Of a stretch of 64,000 nucleotides of DNA, positions 43,780 through 51,788 are shown piece after piece (position 1 is the first letter of the stretch; each line of letters starts with the position of its first letter). The stretch comes from JAKFWI01 sp031399165 (GTDB taxonomy: Bacteria > Pseudomonadota > Alphaproteobacteria > Caulobacterales > Aquidulcibacteraceae), in contig JANNOO010000048.1 in the NCBI GenBank assembly GCA_031399165.1, positions 1 through 64,000 on the forward strand, written 5' to 3'. The notes under the pieces were generated by a model. It did no database searches. It was not told the DNA's origin and was given only the letters and a program-made list of their open reading frames with translations. Position numbers and translations under genes: made by a program.

Positions 43780-43988
43780 TGCGTCTCGGTCTTGTTCGCG
43801 GCGGCCCCATGAGTTTTCCCATGTGCGCCGTGACCATGCCCCATGAAAAGGTGGAGAAGCGGACAGGCCAGCAACAGCAGATAGGGCGCGAAACTCAATG
43901 CGTGCCCCCAATGTTCACGCAGCAAGAAGAAGGCGCCCACTAAAGCGAGTGAAAGCGCAAACAGCAGCCATTTCCGATCGATTGTCAT
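43776..43988 (-). CDS. DUF2933-type small membrane protein (copy 2)
   Basis: A protein of 70 residues with two helices (WLLFALSLALVGAFFLLREH and ALSFAPYLLLLACPLLHLFM) and a His-rich tail (GHGHGAHGKTHGAA). It shares LLACPLxHxFM-HGHG with the DUF2933 protein at 37027-37293, but has no His-rich N-terminus. It is the first gene of the operon, 17 bases downstream of the dehydrogenase stop. Confidence 0.85.
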   Translation of the reverse strand: MTIDRKWLLFALSLALVGAFFLLREHWGHALSFAPYLLLLACPLLHLFMGHGHGAHGKTHGAAANKTETQ

Positions 43989-44005
43989 AGACGATGCTCC
44001 TTAGC

Positions 44006-45007
44006 CTAAACCACATTGCGTGGCTCGCCGCGCGCGAACGCGTCGATGTTTTCCAAAGTGGTTTCAATGATGCGGCGCACGGCTTCGGCGGAATTGTAGG
44101 CGTTGTGTGGGGTGACGAAGACGTTCGGAAACCGCAACAGGACATGATTGGCCACCAGGGCCTTGAGGTCCTGTTCGGATGTAGTGGCGGAGGTTCTGAA
44201 GATTTCGGCCTCCTCTCGAATGGCTGGTTCTTGGGGAAGCACGTCCAACCCGACCGCGCCGATCTTGCCCTCCGCCAGCGCCCGCACCAGGGCCGGGACG
44301 TCGATGATTGACCCTCGCGCCGTATTGATGAGGACCGCGCTGGGTTTCATGAGAGCAAATTCCCGGTCGGAAATGAGATTGTCTGCGCCAGAACTTGCCG
44401 GCACGTGCAGAGTGATGATGTCGGCAAGCTTCAACATTTCATCCATGGGCGCGTAGCGGAATCCAAGCCGCTGGGCGGCGGCGGTATCGGGCCGGCGGTC
44501 GACGGCGATGACTTGCATGCCGAAGCCGTTGGCGATTTCGATGACGCGGCGGCCGATTCTTCCTGTTCCGATCACGCCGAGCGTCTTGTCGCGCAACTCA
44601 AAGCCGCGAAGGCCCGTCTGAGTAAAATTGCCTTGCCGGGTCCGCTCGACCGATTGCACGAGATTCTTTGCGACGCCTAGCAGCAGGGCGAAAGCGTGCT
44701 CCGCGACGGCGGAGTCGCCATAGTCCGGGACATTGCACACGGTCACGTCGTGGGCGCGGCAATAATTCAAATCGATGTGGTCAAAGCCTGTCGAGCGTGT
44801 GGCGATGAGTTTCAGAGTGGGAAATTGCACGAGCACTTTAGCGTTCAGCGTGGAATAGATAAAAGAGCTCACCACTTCGGCTTCGGCATGAGCGCGCGCC
44901 GTCGTCTCATTTAGAGCGGCGGACGTGCAGGAGATTTGGTGGCGCGGTTCGAGCCAGTGGCAGGCCTGACGCTCCCATTGCTCGGCTTCGAATACGGCGA
45001 CCTTCAT
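44006..45007 (-). CDS. D-2-hydroxyacid (D-lactate-type) dehydrogenase
   Basis: A protein of 333 residues from ATG 45007. It has the catalytic domain start MKVAVFEAEQWERQ, LIATRSTGFDHIDLNYCR, NAD-binding GVIGTGRIGRRVIEIANGFG, the catalytic Arg in INTARGSIIDVPALVRAL, GLDVLPQEP and the His in VTPHNAYNS. It reduces a 2-keto acid (pyruvate) to the D-hydroxyacid, so it would fit fermentative NADH disposal together with the acetate-forming genes. Upstream in-frame codons are unlike the family and were excluded. Confidence 0.9.
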   Translation of the reverse strand: MKVAVFEAEQWERQACHWLEPRHQISCTSAALNETTARAHAEAEVVSSFIYSTLNAKVLVQFPTLKLIATRSTGFDHIDLNYCRAHDVTVCNVPDYGDSAVAEHAFALLLGVAKNLVQSVERTRQGNFTQTGLRGFELRDKTLGVIGTGRIGRRVIEIANGFGMQVIAVDRRPDTAAAQRLGFRYAPMDEMLKLADIITLHVPASSGADNLISDREFALMKPSAVLINTARGSIIDVPALVRALAEGKIGAVGLDVLPQEPAIREEAEIFRTSATTSEQDLKALVANHVLLRFPNVFVTPHNAYNSAEAVRRIIETTLENIDAFARGEPRNVV

Positions 45008-45180
45008 GCTTCGACCGGTTTCATGGGCTCGCTTGGATGAGTTGGCGCGTTGCAGCGAGAAGACTGCTCGCTTCTTGGCGAATGGCGCTGATCTTGAGTA
45101 ACGCGCCGGAACCCTACAAGGGGCCAAGAGTTCCTAAATGAGGTGCGCGCTGGCTGCTGAGCTGCGCCTTAAGGCGGCAA

Positions 45181-45318
45181 ATGCAGGCCCTCGGAAAAAT
45201 TCGCGTCCCAATCAATGGCTGCGGCGTCATAGGCAAGGGCGTGGCCGATGCTGTCGCCCTTCACGACGCGCGTTGCCCTTCTACAACGCCCGCTCGCCTT
45301 CGTGAGTGGGGCGCATGA
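45181..45318 (+). pseudogene. Relic of the 5' end of an archaeal-type GAPDH gene
   Basis: A frame from ATG 45181 reads KIRVPINGCGVIGKGVADAV, matching IRVGVNGYGVIGKRVADAV of the intact GAPDH at 37854. The DNA between about 45196 and 45260 is similar too. Similarity stops after about 27 codons. The frame runs on to a TGA that overlaps the ATG of the GH130 gene. The fragment cannot fold as an enzyme. Confidence 0.8.
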
Positions 45319-46424
45319 GTGATTTCCAATTGCGCCGTCTTGGGCTTGTGATGCAACCCGAGCCCGGCAATCCGATGGAGGCCGAGGGTGTATTGAATCC
45401 GGCTGCCGCGCGTGGCCCGGATGGTCACCTCTACCTCTTTCCAAGGCTTGTCGCGCGGGGCAATTATTCTCGAATCGGCATCGCGCGCGTGCTGTTCAAC
45501 GCGGCCGGTGATCCCGCAGGCGTCGAGCGGCTTGGTATCGTACTCGAGCCGGAAGCGGATTATGAGCTTCGCGCCGACGGCGGCGGGGGATGTGAGGACC
45601 CTCGCGTCACGTTCGTCGAACCACTTCGTCAATATGTCATGACCTACACCGCGTTATCGCCGAAAGGACCGCGGATCGCGCTGGCGATATCGGAGGATTT
45701 GTTTCACTGGCGGCGATTGGGTTTGACGACGTTCCGCCCCTACGAGGGGATTGAGTTTGAAGGCGTAGACAATAAAGACGCCAGCATCTTTCCCCTCGCC
45801 ATTCCAGACCCTGCAGGACAGCTCTCAATGGCCATCCTGCAGCGGCCGCTCTTCCCCGGTACGCGTCCAGAGGAAACAGCGTGTGACCCAGCGTGCGATG
45901 TTCAACGTGAAAGTATCTGGATTTCCTATTGCTCGACGGCGATGGCGGAATGTGAGACCTCCCACCTTCGGCATTTTGGCGCACATAGAAGATTGGCGGC
46001 GCCAATTGCCTCCTGGGAACGGCTCAAAATCGGCGGCGGCACCCCGCCCGTCCTGACCCGTCATGGCTGGCTCACCGTTTACCACGGCGTGAGCGCGGCG
46101 CCGGGGCCTCCCGGTTCGCCTGCGGCGCTTTGCTATTCCGCTGGCGTGCTCGTGCTGTCGGAGCAATTTCCACACCTCGTCCGCTATCGTTCGCTGCAGC
46201 CAGTGCTGACGCCACAATCAGCCCACGAGCGCGTCGGCGCGGTGGCCAATGTTGTCTTTCCCACCGGCATTGACCGTCGCGACGATCTTGGCGCGCCAGA
46301 TCGCTTCGACGTTTACTATGGAATGGCCGACAACCGGATCGGCGTGGCCAGGCTTGATGTGCCGGCGCAGCTTCCTTTCGATGCGTTTGCGGATCCGCCG
46401 AGGCAACGCTGCAATGAAGGCTGA
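45315..46424 (+). CDS. GH130-family glycosidase/phosphorylase
   Basis: A protein of 369 residues from ATG 45315. The opening LGLVMQPEPGNPMEAEGVLN, GGGCEDPRVTFVEPLRQYVM, NKDASIFPLAIPDP, GGTPPVLTRHGWLTVYHGVS and YGMADNRIGVARLDVP are those of GH130 beta-propeller enzymes (mannooligosaccharide phosphorylases and relatives). The catalytic Asp is expected in the CEDPR part. The substrate cannot be told from sequence. The gene is flanked by a GAPDH relic on the left and a metal-ATPase relic on the right. Confidence 0.9.
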   Translation: MSDFQLRRLGLVMQPEPGNPMEAEGVLNPAAARGPDGHLYLFPRLVARGNYSRIGIARVLFNAAGDPAGVERLGIVLEPEADYELRADGGGGCEDPRVTFVEPLRQYVMTYTALSPKGPRIALAISEDLFHWRRLGLTTFRPYEGIEFEGVDNKDASIFPLAIPDPAGQLSMAILQRPLFPGTRPEETACDPACDVQRESIWISYCSTAMAECETSHLRHFGAHRRLAAPIASWERLKIGGGTPPVLTRHGWLTVYHGVSAAPGPPGSPAALCYSAGVLVLSEQFPHLVRYRSLQPVLTPQSAHERVGAVANVVFPTGIDRRDDLGAPDRFDVYYGMADNRIGVARLDVPAQLPFDAFADPPRQRCNEG

Positions 46425-46530
46425 AACCTTCAAGATCGATGATGTGATTACGCCGCTTGATCCCTCGGTGATCGAACAGGGTCTGTAAGGTGCGGCAGGT
46501 GTTGCGGATGGGCGTGCAAACTTTGCATGG
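46414..46530 (+). pseudogene. Relic of the 5' end of the CPD-type metal ATPase
   Basis: From ATG 46414 the translation KAETFKIDDVITPLDPSVIE matches QTETLIFDDLITPLDPLVVE of the ATPase at 38887. After a stop at 46486 the similarity continues in another frame (GAAGVADGRANFA against RTPGVADAKANFA). It begins inside the last codons of the GH130 gene and ends just before the DUF305 gene. Confidence 0.8.
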
Positions 46531-46540
46531 CCCGCGCTGA

Positions 46541-47017
46541 ATGCAGTTTGTCATGGAAGCAAAGCATCAACACCACAAACCCTATATGCGTCTGGCGATC
46601 ATGGCGGCGCTCTCCTTTGCCGCCATGTTTGCGCTGATGTATGCGATGGTCGATCGCTTCTCGGACATCTATCCGAGTCTCAATCAAGCCTACATGGCGG
46701 CCTTGATGGCCGCGCCCATGGTCGCGATCGAGATCGTGCTGATGGCGTCGATGTATCCGAGCAAGCGAACCAACGCTTTCATTCTAGCCGGCAGTGCGCT
46801 TGTCCTGGTCGGCGCGTTTTGGGCAATCCGCCAGCAGGTCGCGATCGGTGATGATGAGTTTCTGCGTTCGATGATCCCGCACCATGCGGGCGCCGTCCTC
46901 ATGTGCCAGCAGGCGTCGATAACCGACGCGGAAGTGCGAGAGCTCTGCGGCGCCATCATCGAAAGCCAGCGCCAGGAGATCGAAACCATGAAGCAGATTC
47001 TCGATCGGCGCAGCTAG
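46541..47017 (+). CDS. DUF305-family membrane protein
   Basis: A protein of 158 residues from ATG 46541 (ATG 46553 is the alternative). There are three membrane helices (LAIMAALSFAAMFALMYAMV, MAALMAAPMVAIEIVLMASM, FILAGSALVLVGAFWAI), then the DUF305 core MIPHHAGAVLMCQQASITDA. The HH and M residues are putative metal ligands. DUF305 proteins are frequent in copper and silver islands. It stands between an ATPase relic and the convergent esterase (three bases between stops). Confidence 0.85.
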   Translation: MQFVMEAKHQHHKPYMRLAIMAALSFAAMFALMYAMVDRFSDIYPSLNQAYMAALMAAPMVAIEIVLMASMYPSKRTNAFILAGSALVLVGAFWAIRQQVAIGDDEFLRSMIPHHAGAVLMCQQASITDAEVRELCGAIIESQRQEIETMKQILDRRS

Positions 47018-47020
47018 CCT

Positions 47021-48238
47021 TCAACGCAGTGTGGCGTCCAGGAAGTCGAGCGTGAGGCGCCAATCCTCATCGGTGATGGAATGAACGCCAGCACGCAAAG
47101 CAAAGCGCGGAGGAGGCCCGCCATTAAGGTCGAAGACGGGACGCGCGCCCACGACCGCTTGGTAGGCGCCGGCGGGATCGGCCCAGCCGTCGCGGGCCGC
47201 GTGCACGATAAGCAACGGGCGCGGAGCGATCAGCGCCAGCAATTGGTGTTGATCGACTGGCGGATCGCGCAGTGCATATTCGCCATAGCGCGGGGCGAAC
47301 CAATGGGGATAGGCGCGTGTGATCGCCGACACGCTTTCCCCAGCGCGATGGGCGGTCAGCGCATCGCCCCCGCGGCCCGATTGCAGCGCGACCACCGCGT
47401 CAATGCGCAGATCAAGCGCACCGGCAAGCAACGCGACCTTGCCGAAACGCGATTGGCCCCAGGCGATGATACGATCCCGGTCGATGCGCGGATCGGCCTC
47501 CAACACATCGACGACGCGCGCGTGCGTCCATGCCCAGGCAGCGATGGCGCCCTCAGCGTCTAGGGCCTCTAGAGCGGTCGGCGCATCTGGCGCATGGTCT
47601 GGGACGACATCGCCGCCATAGAACATCGCCAGCCCATAGCCACGTGCGGTGATGCGCTCAAAAGGCGGGCCCAGCATCCATGCGCCAAACACCGCGCGAT
47701 GAGGCGGGTCGAAGAAGCCGCTTCGGCATGGAATGGGATAAGCGTTGCGAGGCGGGGTGATCGCACGCGGGCGTCCGGGAAACGCTACCTGATTGCCGCA
47801 GAAATTCTGCATCACGATCACCGGCGCCAGCGCGCTTCCTCTTGGCATGACCAGGACAAGGCTGAAGCGGACCCCGTCGCCCGTCTCGACCTCGATCTGT
47901 TCGATATTGGCAATGCCGCGAGCGTCCGCAGGCGCGATTGGCGCACGCTCCACAACAAGCGCGCGCACCTCGGCGGGGAAGCGTCCATAGACCTCCGCTT
48001 GAAGTCCGTCCGCGATTTCCCGCCGCCGCGCTTGCCAGGCGCTGGGTGTGGCGATGCGCTCGCCGGAAGCATAATCGAGCGCATTCGGCGCCTCGGCGGC
48101 GAGCGCGGCCCTGTTGAGCACCACTGCGCGATAGGGCCCCGCCCAGTAGAGCCAGACGAAGGCAGCCGCAGCTGCAATCAATGCAGCCAGGACAGCCTTT
48201 TGCAATAGGCGACGCCTTGCGCGGTGAAGCTTCGTCAT
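47021..48238 (-). CDS. Alpha/beta hydrolase, CE15 (glucuronoyl esterase)-like
   Basis: A protein of 405 residues with an N-terminal signal anchor (LQKAVLAALIAAAAAFVWLY). The nucleophile segment is IIAWGQSRFGKVALLAGALD, the GxSxxGK pattern of CE15 esterases. PVIVMQNFCGNQVAFPGRP forms the oxyanion part, and the catalytic His would be in ALRAGVHSITDEDW. CE15 enzymes cleave esters of glucuronate in xylan, but relatives act on other esters. It may be secreted to the periplasm. No partner genes are adjacent. Confidence 0.8.
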   Translation of the reverse strand: MTKLHRARRRLLQKAVLAALIAAAAAFVWLYWAGPYRAVVLNRAALAAEAPNALDYASGERIATPSAWQARRREIADGLQAEVYGRFPAEVRALVVERAPIAPADARGIANIEQIEVETGDGVRFSLVLVMPRGSALAPVIVMQNFCGNQVAFPGRPRAITPPRNAYPIPCRSGFFDPPHRAVFGAWMLGPPFERITARGYGLAMFYGGDVVPDHAPDAPTALEALDAEGAIAAWAWTHARVVDVLEADPRIDRDRIIAWGQSRFGKVALLAGALDLRIDAVVALQSGRGGDALTAHRAGESVSAITRAYPHWFAPRYGEYALRDPPVDQHQLLALIAPRPLLIVHAARDGWADPAGAYQAVVGARPVFDLNGGPPPRFALRAGVHSITDEDWRLTLDFLDATLR

Positions 48239-48409
48239 TCGATTTCCAACTCCGCGTCAGCGAGCGTGGACGGCCATCTTAATTTTACGCACGACGTTGA
48301 CACATCCCGCACGCGTCGATGACGCCATTCCTCGCACGCCAAGTAAAATTGGCGCATGCGCCAGCGGCGCTTGTCGGTGCTCCCCGGCGCACGCCATGCT
48401 TTCTCGATG

Positions 48410-48480
48410 TGCGCCCAAGCTAAGTGGTAGAGCGGCGCAATCGTAATGCGAAGGTCGGGTGTTCGACTCACCTGGGCGGC
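48410..48480 (+). pseudogene. Degenerate tRNA-Thr(CGT)-like sequence
   Basis: The anticodon arm (stem GCGCA/TGCGA, loop ATCGTAA with anticodon CGT at 48442-48444), variable loop AGGTC and T arm (GGGTG-TTCGACT-CACCT) are as in a tRNA-Thr. The D arm has a mismatch (GCTA/GAGC), position 8 is A instead of T, and the acceptor stem pairs in only five of seven positions (TGCGCCC/GGGCGGC). No CCA follows. Probably a decayed tRNA gene or an old integration scar. Confidence 0.5.
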
Positions 48481-48598
48481 CTCCGCGGTGCCCCCGCGAG
48501 GTCGACGGGGATCAGACAATCGGGGCGGTCCTCATCGTCACAAGTGTGAACGAGCTTCCCAAGCATGCGCGATACGGCGCGCATTTCATGATGTTCGG

Positions 48599-48649
48599 CG
48601 CAGCGTGACCGCCAACTCGCTGCGCCTCAACGGCGTGCGCCTGAACTAG
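48599..48649 (+). pseudogene. Possible 3'-end relic of a copper ATPase
   Basis: The frame reads RRSVTANSLRLNGVRLN and then TAG, resembling the last residues of CopA-type ATPases (SVSVIANSLRLGGLKIA at the end of the gene at 23982). It is too short to be sure. It lies in the gene-free gap 48239-48805, which otherwise holds the tRNA-like sequence. Nothing is recognised between 48650 and 48805. Confidence 0.4.
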
Positions 48650-48805
48650 ACGGGAGATGCGCCGCCAGCGGAGAGAAATTTAATGGCAGATTCGCCTCTT
48701 GTAGGCTCAGCACTGGTCAATCGGGGGCCTTGACGGCTAAGCTTTAGCGACGGCGTGACGACGTGCCTTCATGCCTGGGTAAAGAATCGGCGGTAATAAA
48801 GCATT

Positions 48806-49213
48806 ATGGAATGGGCTAATCGCCTCCTGACCGTGCTCCTGTCGCTCGCCATTGCCCAATTCGGGGTTCTGGCGGCGGCGCCGGCGCACGCCCATGAAGA
48901 GGGCGCCCATCATGCCGTCCACGTTGTTGAGACGTCGTCAGAATGGAGCGTCATTGCTTCCGACCATCACGGTCACGAGCATGACGAGCCAAACGATATC
49001 GCTGACGGCGAACGGGACGAGGGCGGGTCAAAGCAGAACGGCACGGAGTCTCTGACCCACGTTCATTCCTGCCCACAGTTCACGCAGACCAGCGCTCAAG
49101 CTATTCCAGTGGTGGCGCTCTTATGTGTGCGCAGTTCTTGGCCAGCGTCACAAGCCGGTCCGCCGACGCACGCTTCGGCCCCGCCTCTCAGGCCCCCCCG
49201 CGCCATCCTCTGA
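48806..49213 (+). CDS. Small His-rich exported protein leading the czc-type operon
   Basis: A protein of 135 residues with a signal peptide (LLTVLLSLAIAQFGVLAAAP, AHA). The mature part is His/Asp/Glu-rich (HEEGAHHAVHVV, DHHGHEHDEPNDIADGE), followed by HVHSCPQFTQTS and a Pro/Ala-rich end. Proteins of this sort often precede czcC in alphaproteobacteria and presumably bind divalent metal in the periplasm. The 60-base gap to the TolC-like gene suggests one operon. No named domain is certain. Confidence 0.75.
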   Translation: MEWANRLLTVLLSLAIAQFGVLAAAPAHAHEEGAHHAVHVVETSSEWSVIASDHHGHEHDEPNDIADGERDEGGSKQNGTESLTHVHSCPQFTQTSAQAIPVVALLCVRSSWPASQAGPPTHASAPPLRPPRAIL

Positions 49214-49273
49214 TCCGAACGCGCACCTGCCGTAAGGCGGGTTGCATCTGTTTGCGACAGAGGAGGCTGATCC

Positions 49274-50536
49274 TTGTCATCTCATTCCGTTGCGGCCCTT
49301 GTCGGGGTCGCATGTGTCGCCGGCATCATCGGCGAAGCGGCTGCGCAGGCGCCGAGTGCGTCGCTGACGCGCGAAGACGCGATTGCGCGTGCGTTAGGGG
49401 ACGATCCCGGCGTTGACGCCGCCGATGCCGCGCGCCTTGCGGCGGAAGCTGGCGCGCGTCAAGCCGGCCGTTGGGCCAATCCAACGCTCGACATCTTGCA
49501 GGAAAACGTCTCCGGCTCCGGCGCCTATCGGGGTAGTGACCGCGCAGAGACGGCCTATTCCTTCCGGCAGCCGCTTCAACTCGGCGGCGACCGGAGCGCG
49601 CGCCGTCGTTTAGCAGAGCGCGAACTCGATACAGCGCGCGTAGGCGCCGGCGTTCGCCGTGCGGATCTGATCGAAGAAGTCGAACACGCCTTCATCGACG
49701 CGCAGGCGGCGGATGCAGCGCTTGCCGTCGCCGAGGAGCGCCTGAGCGTTGCGCGCGACCTTGCGGCGGCGGTCGATCGCCGGGTGCGCGCGGCGCGTGA
49801 TCCGCTCATGGCCGGATCTCGCGCCGAAGCGCGGCTTGCCGAAGCCGAGGTCGAGGCCGAGTCGGCGCGTCACACGGCAATTGCGGCTCGCGCGCGGCTC
49901 GCATCGTATTGGGGTGGAACGGGCGACTTTTCTCTGGAACGCGGCTCGTTCGAGGTGCTGGCGCCGCGCGTGAGCGACGCCAATGATCTGGCGCCGGACC
50001 TGGCGCTCGCCGACGCCGACGCCGCGCGCGCCGCGGCGCAAGTCGATGTGGAACGCGCGCGCGCAATTCCCGATCTCGACCTGCAGGCGGGCTGGCGTCA
50101 GTTCAGCGAACGAGACGAGACCGCGCTTGTTTTCGGTCTGTCGGTACCGCTGCAAATCTGGGATCGCAACGGGGAAAGCGTCGCGCGTGCGCGTGCGGAA
50201 AGCGCGCGCGCGGGATATGAACGCGCCGCGCGCGAGCGGGCGCTCACGCGCGAGCAATCCATGCTTGGCGCGCAAGCCGACACCGCGCGGCGCGAAGTGG
50301 AGGCGCTCGACGCGCGCATCATCCCCGCGAGCGAACGCGCGCTCGCGCAGGCCCGCGAGGGCTATGCCATGGGCGGCTTTTCCTACATCGACGTTCTGGA
50401 CGCCCAGCGCGCGGTTGTGGACGCGCGCCTGCGGCGCATTTCCGCGCTCCGTGCATTTCACCGTGCTGAAGCTTCGATCGCGCGCCTCGGCGGCGCGCGC
50501 ATCGAGCCTGACCAATTGCGAGGGACACAGCCATGA
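49274..50536 (+). CDS. TolC-family outer-membrane efflux protein (CzcC/CnrC-like)
   Basis: A protein of 420 residues from TTG 49274, preceded by GAGGAGG. It has a signal peptide (AALVGVACVAGIIGEAAAQ), then two OEP repeats of long coiled-coil helices (ADLIEEVEHAFIDAQAADAA, AEAEVEAESARHTAIAARAR) and strand parts (NPTLDILQENVSGSGAYRGS, IPDLDLQAGWRQFSERDE). It forms the outer-membrane duct of the pump. The end overlaps the adaptor gene by four bases. Confidence 0.9.
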   Translation: MSSHSVAALVGVACVAGIIGEAAAQAPSASLTREDAIARALGDDPGVDAADAARLAAEAGARQAGRWANPTLDILQENVSGSGAYRGSDRAETAYSFRQPLQLGGDRSARRRLAERELDTARVGAGVRRADLIEEVEHAFIDAQAADAALAVAEERLSVARDLAAAVDRRVRAARDPLMAGSRAEARLAEAEVEAESARHTAIAARARLASYWGGTGDFSLERGSFEVLAPRVSDANDLAPDLALADADAARAAAQVDVERARAIPDLDLQAGWRQFSERDETALVFGLSVPLQIWDRNGESVARARAESARAGYERAARERALTREQSMLGAQADTARREVEALDARIIPASERALAQAREGYAMGGFSYIDVLDAQRAVVDARLRRISALRAFHRAEASIARLGGARIEPDQLRGTQP

Positions 50537-51777
50537 TGGCTCGCCATTTTTTGATCGCCGCAGGGTTCGCCGCTCTATCGCTGGTCTCAGCTTGCGGAAA
50601 CGGAGGATCGTCCGCCGGAGGCGAGCATGGCGAAGCCGCGGCCGCCGACTACGAACGCGGGCCGCATCGCGGGCGTATGCTGCGCGACGGCGCCTTTGCC
50701 GTCGAAGTCACGATCTTTGAGGACGGCGTGCCACCCGAGTATCGCGTGTACGCCTACCAGAACGATCGGCCGCTGCCTCCGGGCGAAGTGCAGTTGAGCA
50801 TCACGTTGACGCGCTTGGGCGGTCGCACGGACCAGTTCGCCTTCGCGCCGCAGGAGGATTTTCTGCGCGGCAATGCGGTGGTGATCGAGCCGCACTCTTT
50901 TGATGTCGCGGTGCGCGCCGTTCACGGGGGCGCGACGCATGATTGGGCCTATCAATCCTATGAGGGACGCACGACCATCGCTGCCGCGCAGGCCGAGGCT
51001 GCCGGCATCGAAGTCGAACAAGTGGGGCCCGGCACGCTGGAGGAAACCGTCGCGCTTTCGGGCCGTGTGGAATTGCAGCCGCAAGGCCGCGCCGACGTCA
51101 CCGCATGGTATCCCGGACGTATCGTCGCCATGACCAAGCAGATCGGCGAGCGGGTGCGGCGCGGCGAGCCGCTCGCGCGCGTAACATCGAGCGATAGCCT
51201 TCAAACCTATACCATCCCGGCGCCGATCTCCGGCGTGGTGATGGCGCGCAACGCCAATGTCGGCGACGTGGCCGGCGCCGCGCCGATCTATGTCCTTGCC
51301 GACGCAACGCAGGTTCACGCGGAATTCTATGTCTATCCGCGCGACGCCGAGCGACTTCGTGCGGGCCAGGCCGTGACGGTGCGCAATCTCGGCGGAGAGC
51401 ACAGCGTGCGCGCGACGATCGAAGCCATTTTGCCGTCCGCCGACATGATGACGCAAACCATCGTGGCGCATGTCGACCTGCCGAACGCCGATGGCGCGTG
51501 GCGCCCTGGACAAGCGGTTGAAGGCGAGGCGGTGGTGGCGACGCATGCCGCGCCGCTGGCGGTTCGATCACGGGCGCTTCAACGCTTTCGGGATTTCACG
51601 GTCGTCTATGCGCTCGTAGGAGCGACCTACGAGGTGCGCATGCTGGAACTGGGCCGGCGCACGCCTGAATGGACCGAAGTGCTCAGCGGCATCACGCCTG
51701 GCGAGACCTATGTCAGCGGCAACGCCTTCCTCATTCGCGCGGACGTCGAAAAGTCCGGCGCGAGCCACGACCATTGA
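50533..51777 (+). CDS. RND efflux periplasmic adaptor (CzcB-like)
   Basis: A protein of 414 residues with a signal ending in a lipobox-like ALSLVSAC, so it is probably a lipoprotein. The N-terminal extra domain (GPHRGRMLRDGAFAVEVTIF) is of the CzcB type. The membrane-fusion core is ALSGRVELQPQGRADVTAWY, GRIVAMTKQIGERVRRGEPL and TIPAPISGVVMARNANVGDV. The tail (HDH) is short. It couples the inner-membrane pump to the TolC-like duct. It overlaps czcC and ends 11 bases before the pump gene. Confidence 0.9.
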   Translation: MMARHFLIAAGFAALSLVSACGNGGSSAGGEHGEAAAADYERGPHRGRMLRDGAFAVEVTIFEDGVPPEYRVYAYQNDRPLPPGEVQLSITLTRLGGRTDQFAFAPQEDFLRGNAVVIEPHSFDVAVRAVHGGATHDWAYQSYEGRTTIAAAQAEAAGIEVEQVGPGTLEETVALSGRVELQPQGRADVTAWYPGRIVAMTKQIGERVRRGEPLARVTSSDSLQTYTIPAPISGVVMARNANVGDVAGAAPIYVLADATQVHAEFYVYPRDAERLRAGQAVTVRNLGGEHSVRATIEAILPSADMMTQTIVAHVDLPNADGAWRPGQAVEGEAVVATHAAPLAVRSRALQRFRDFTVVYALVGATYEVRMLELGRRTPEWTEVLSGITPGETYVSGNAFLIRADVEKSGASHDH

Positions 51778-51788
51778 GGGGGCGGCAC

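Noticed and set aside
48235..48519. Open frame of 94 codons whose stop overlaps the esterase start as ATGA
   Set aside because: The overlap is tempting, but the first half is antisense to the tRNA-like sequence, no family resemblance was seen and there is no clear ribosome-binding site.
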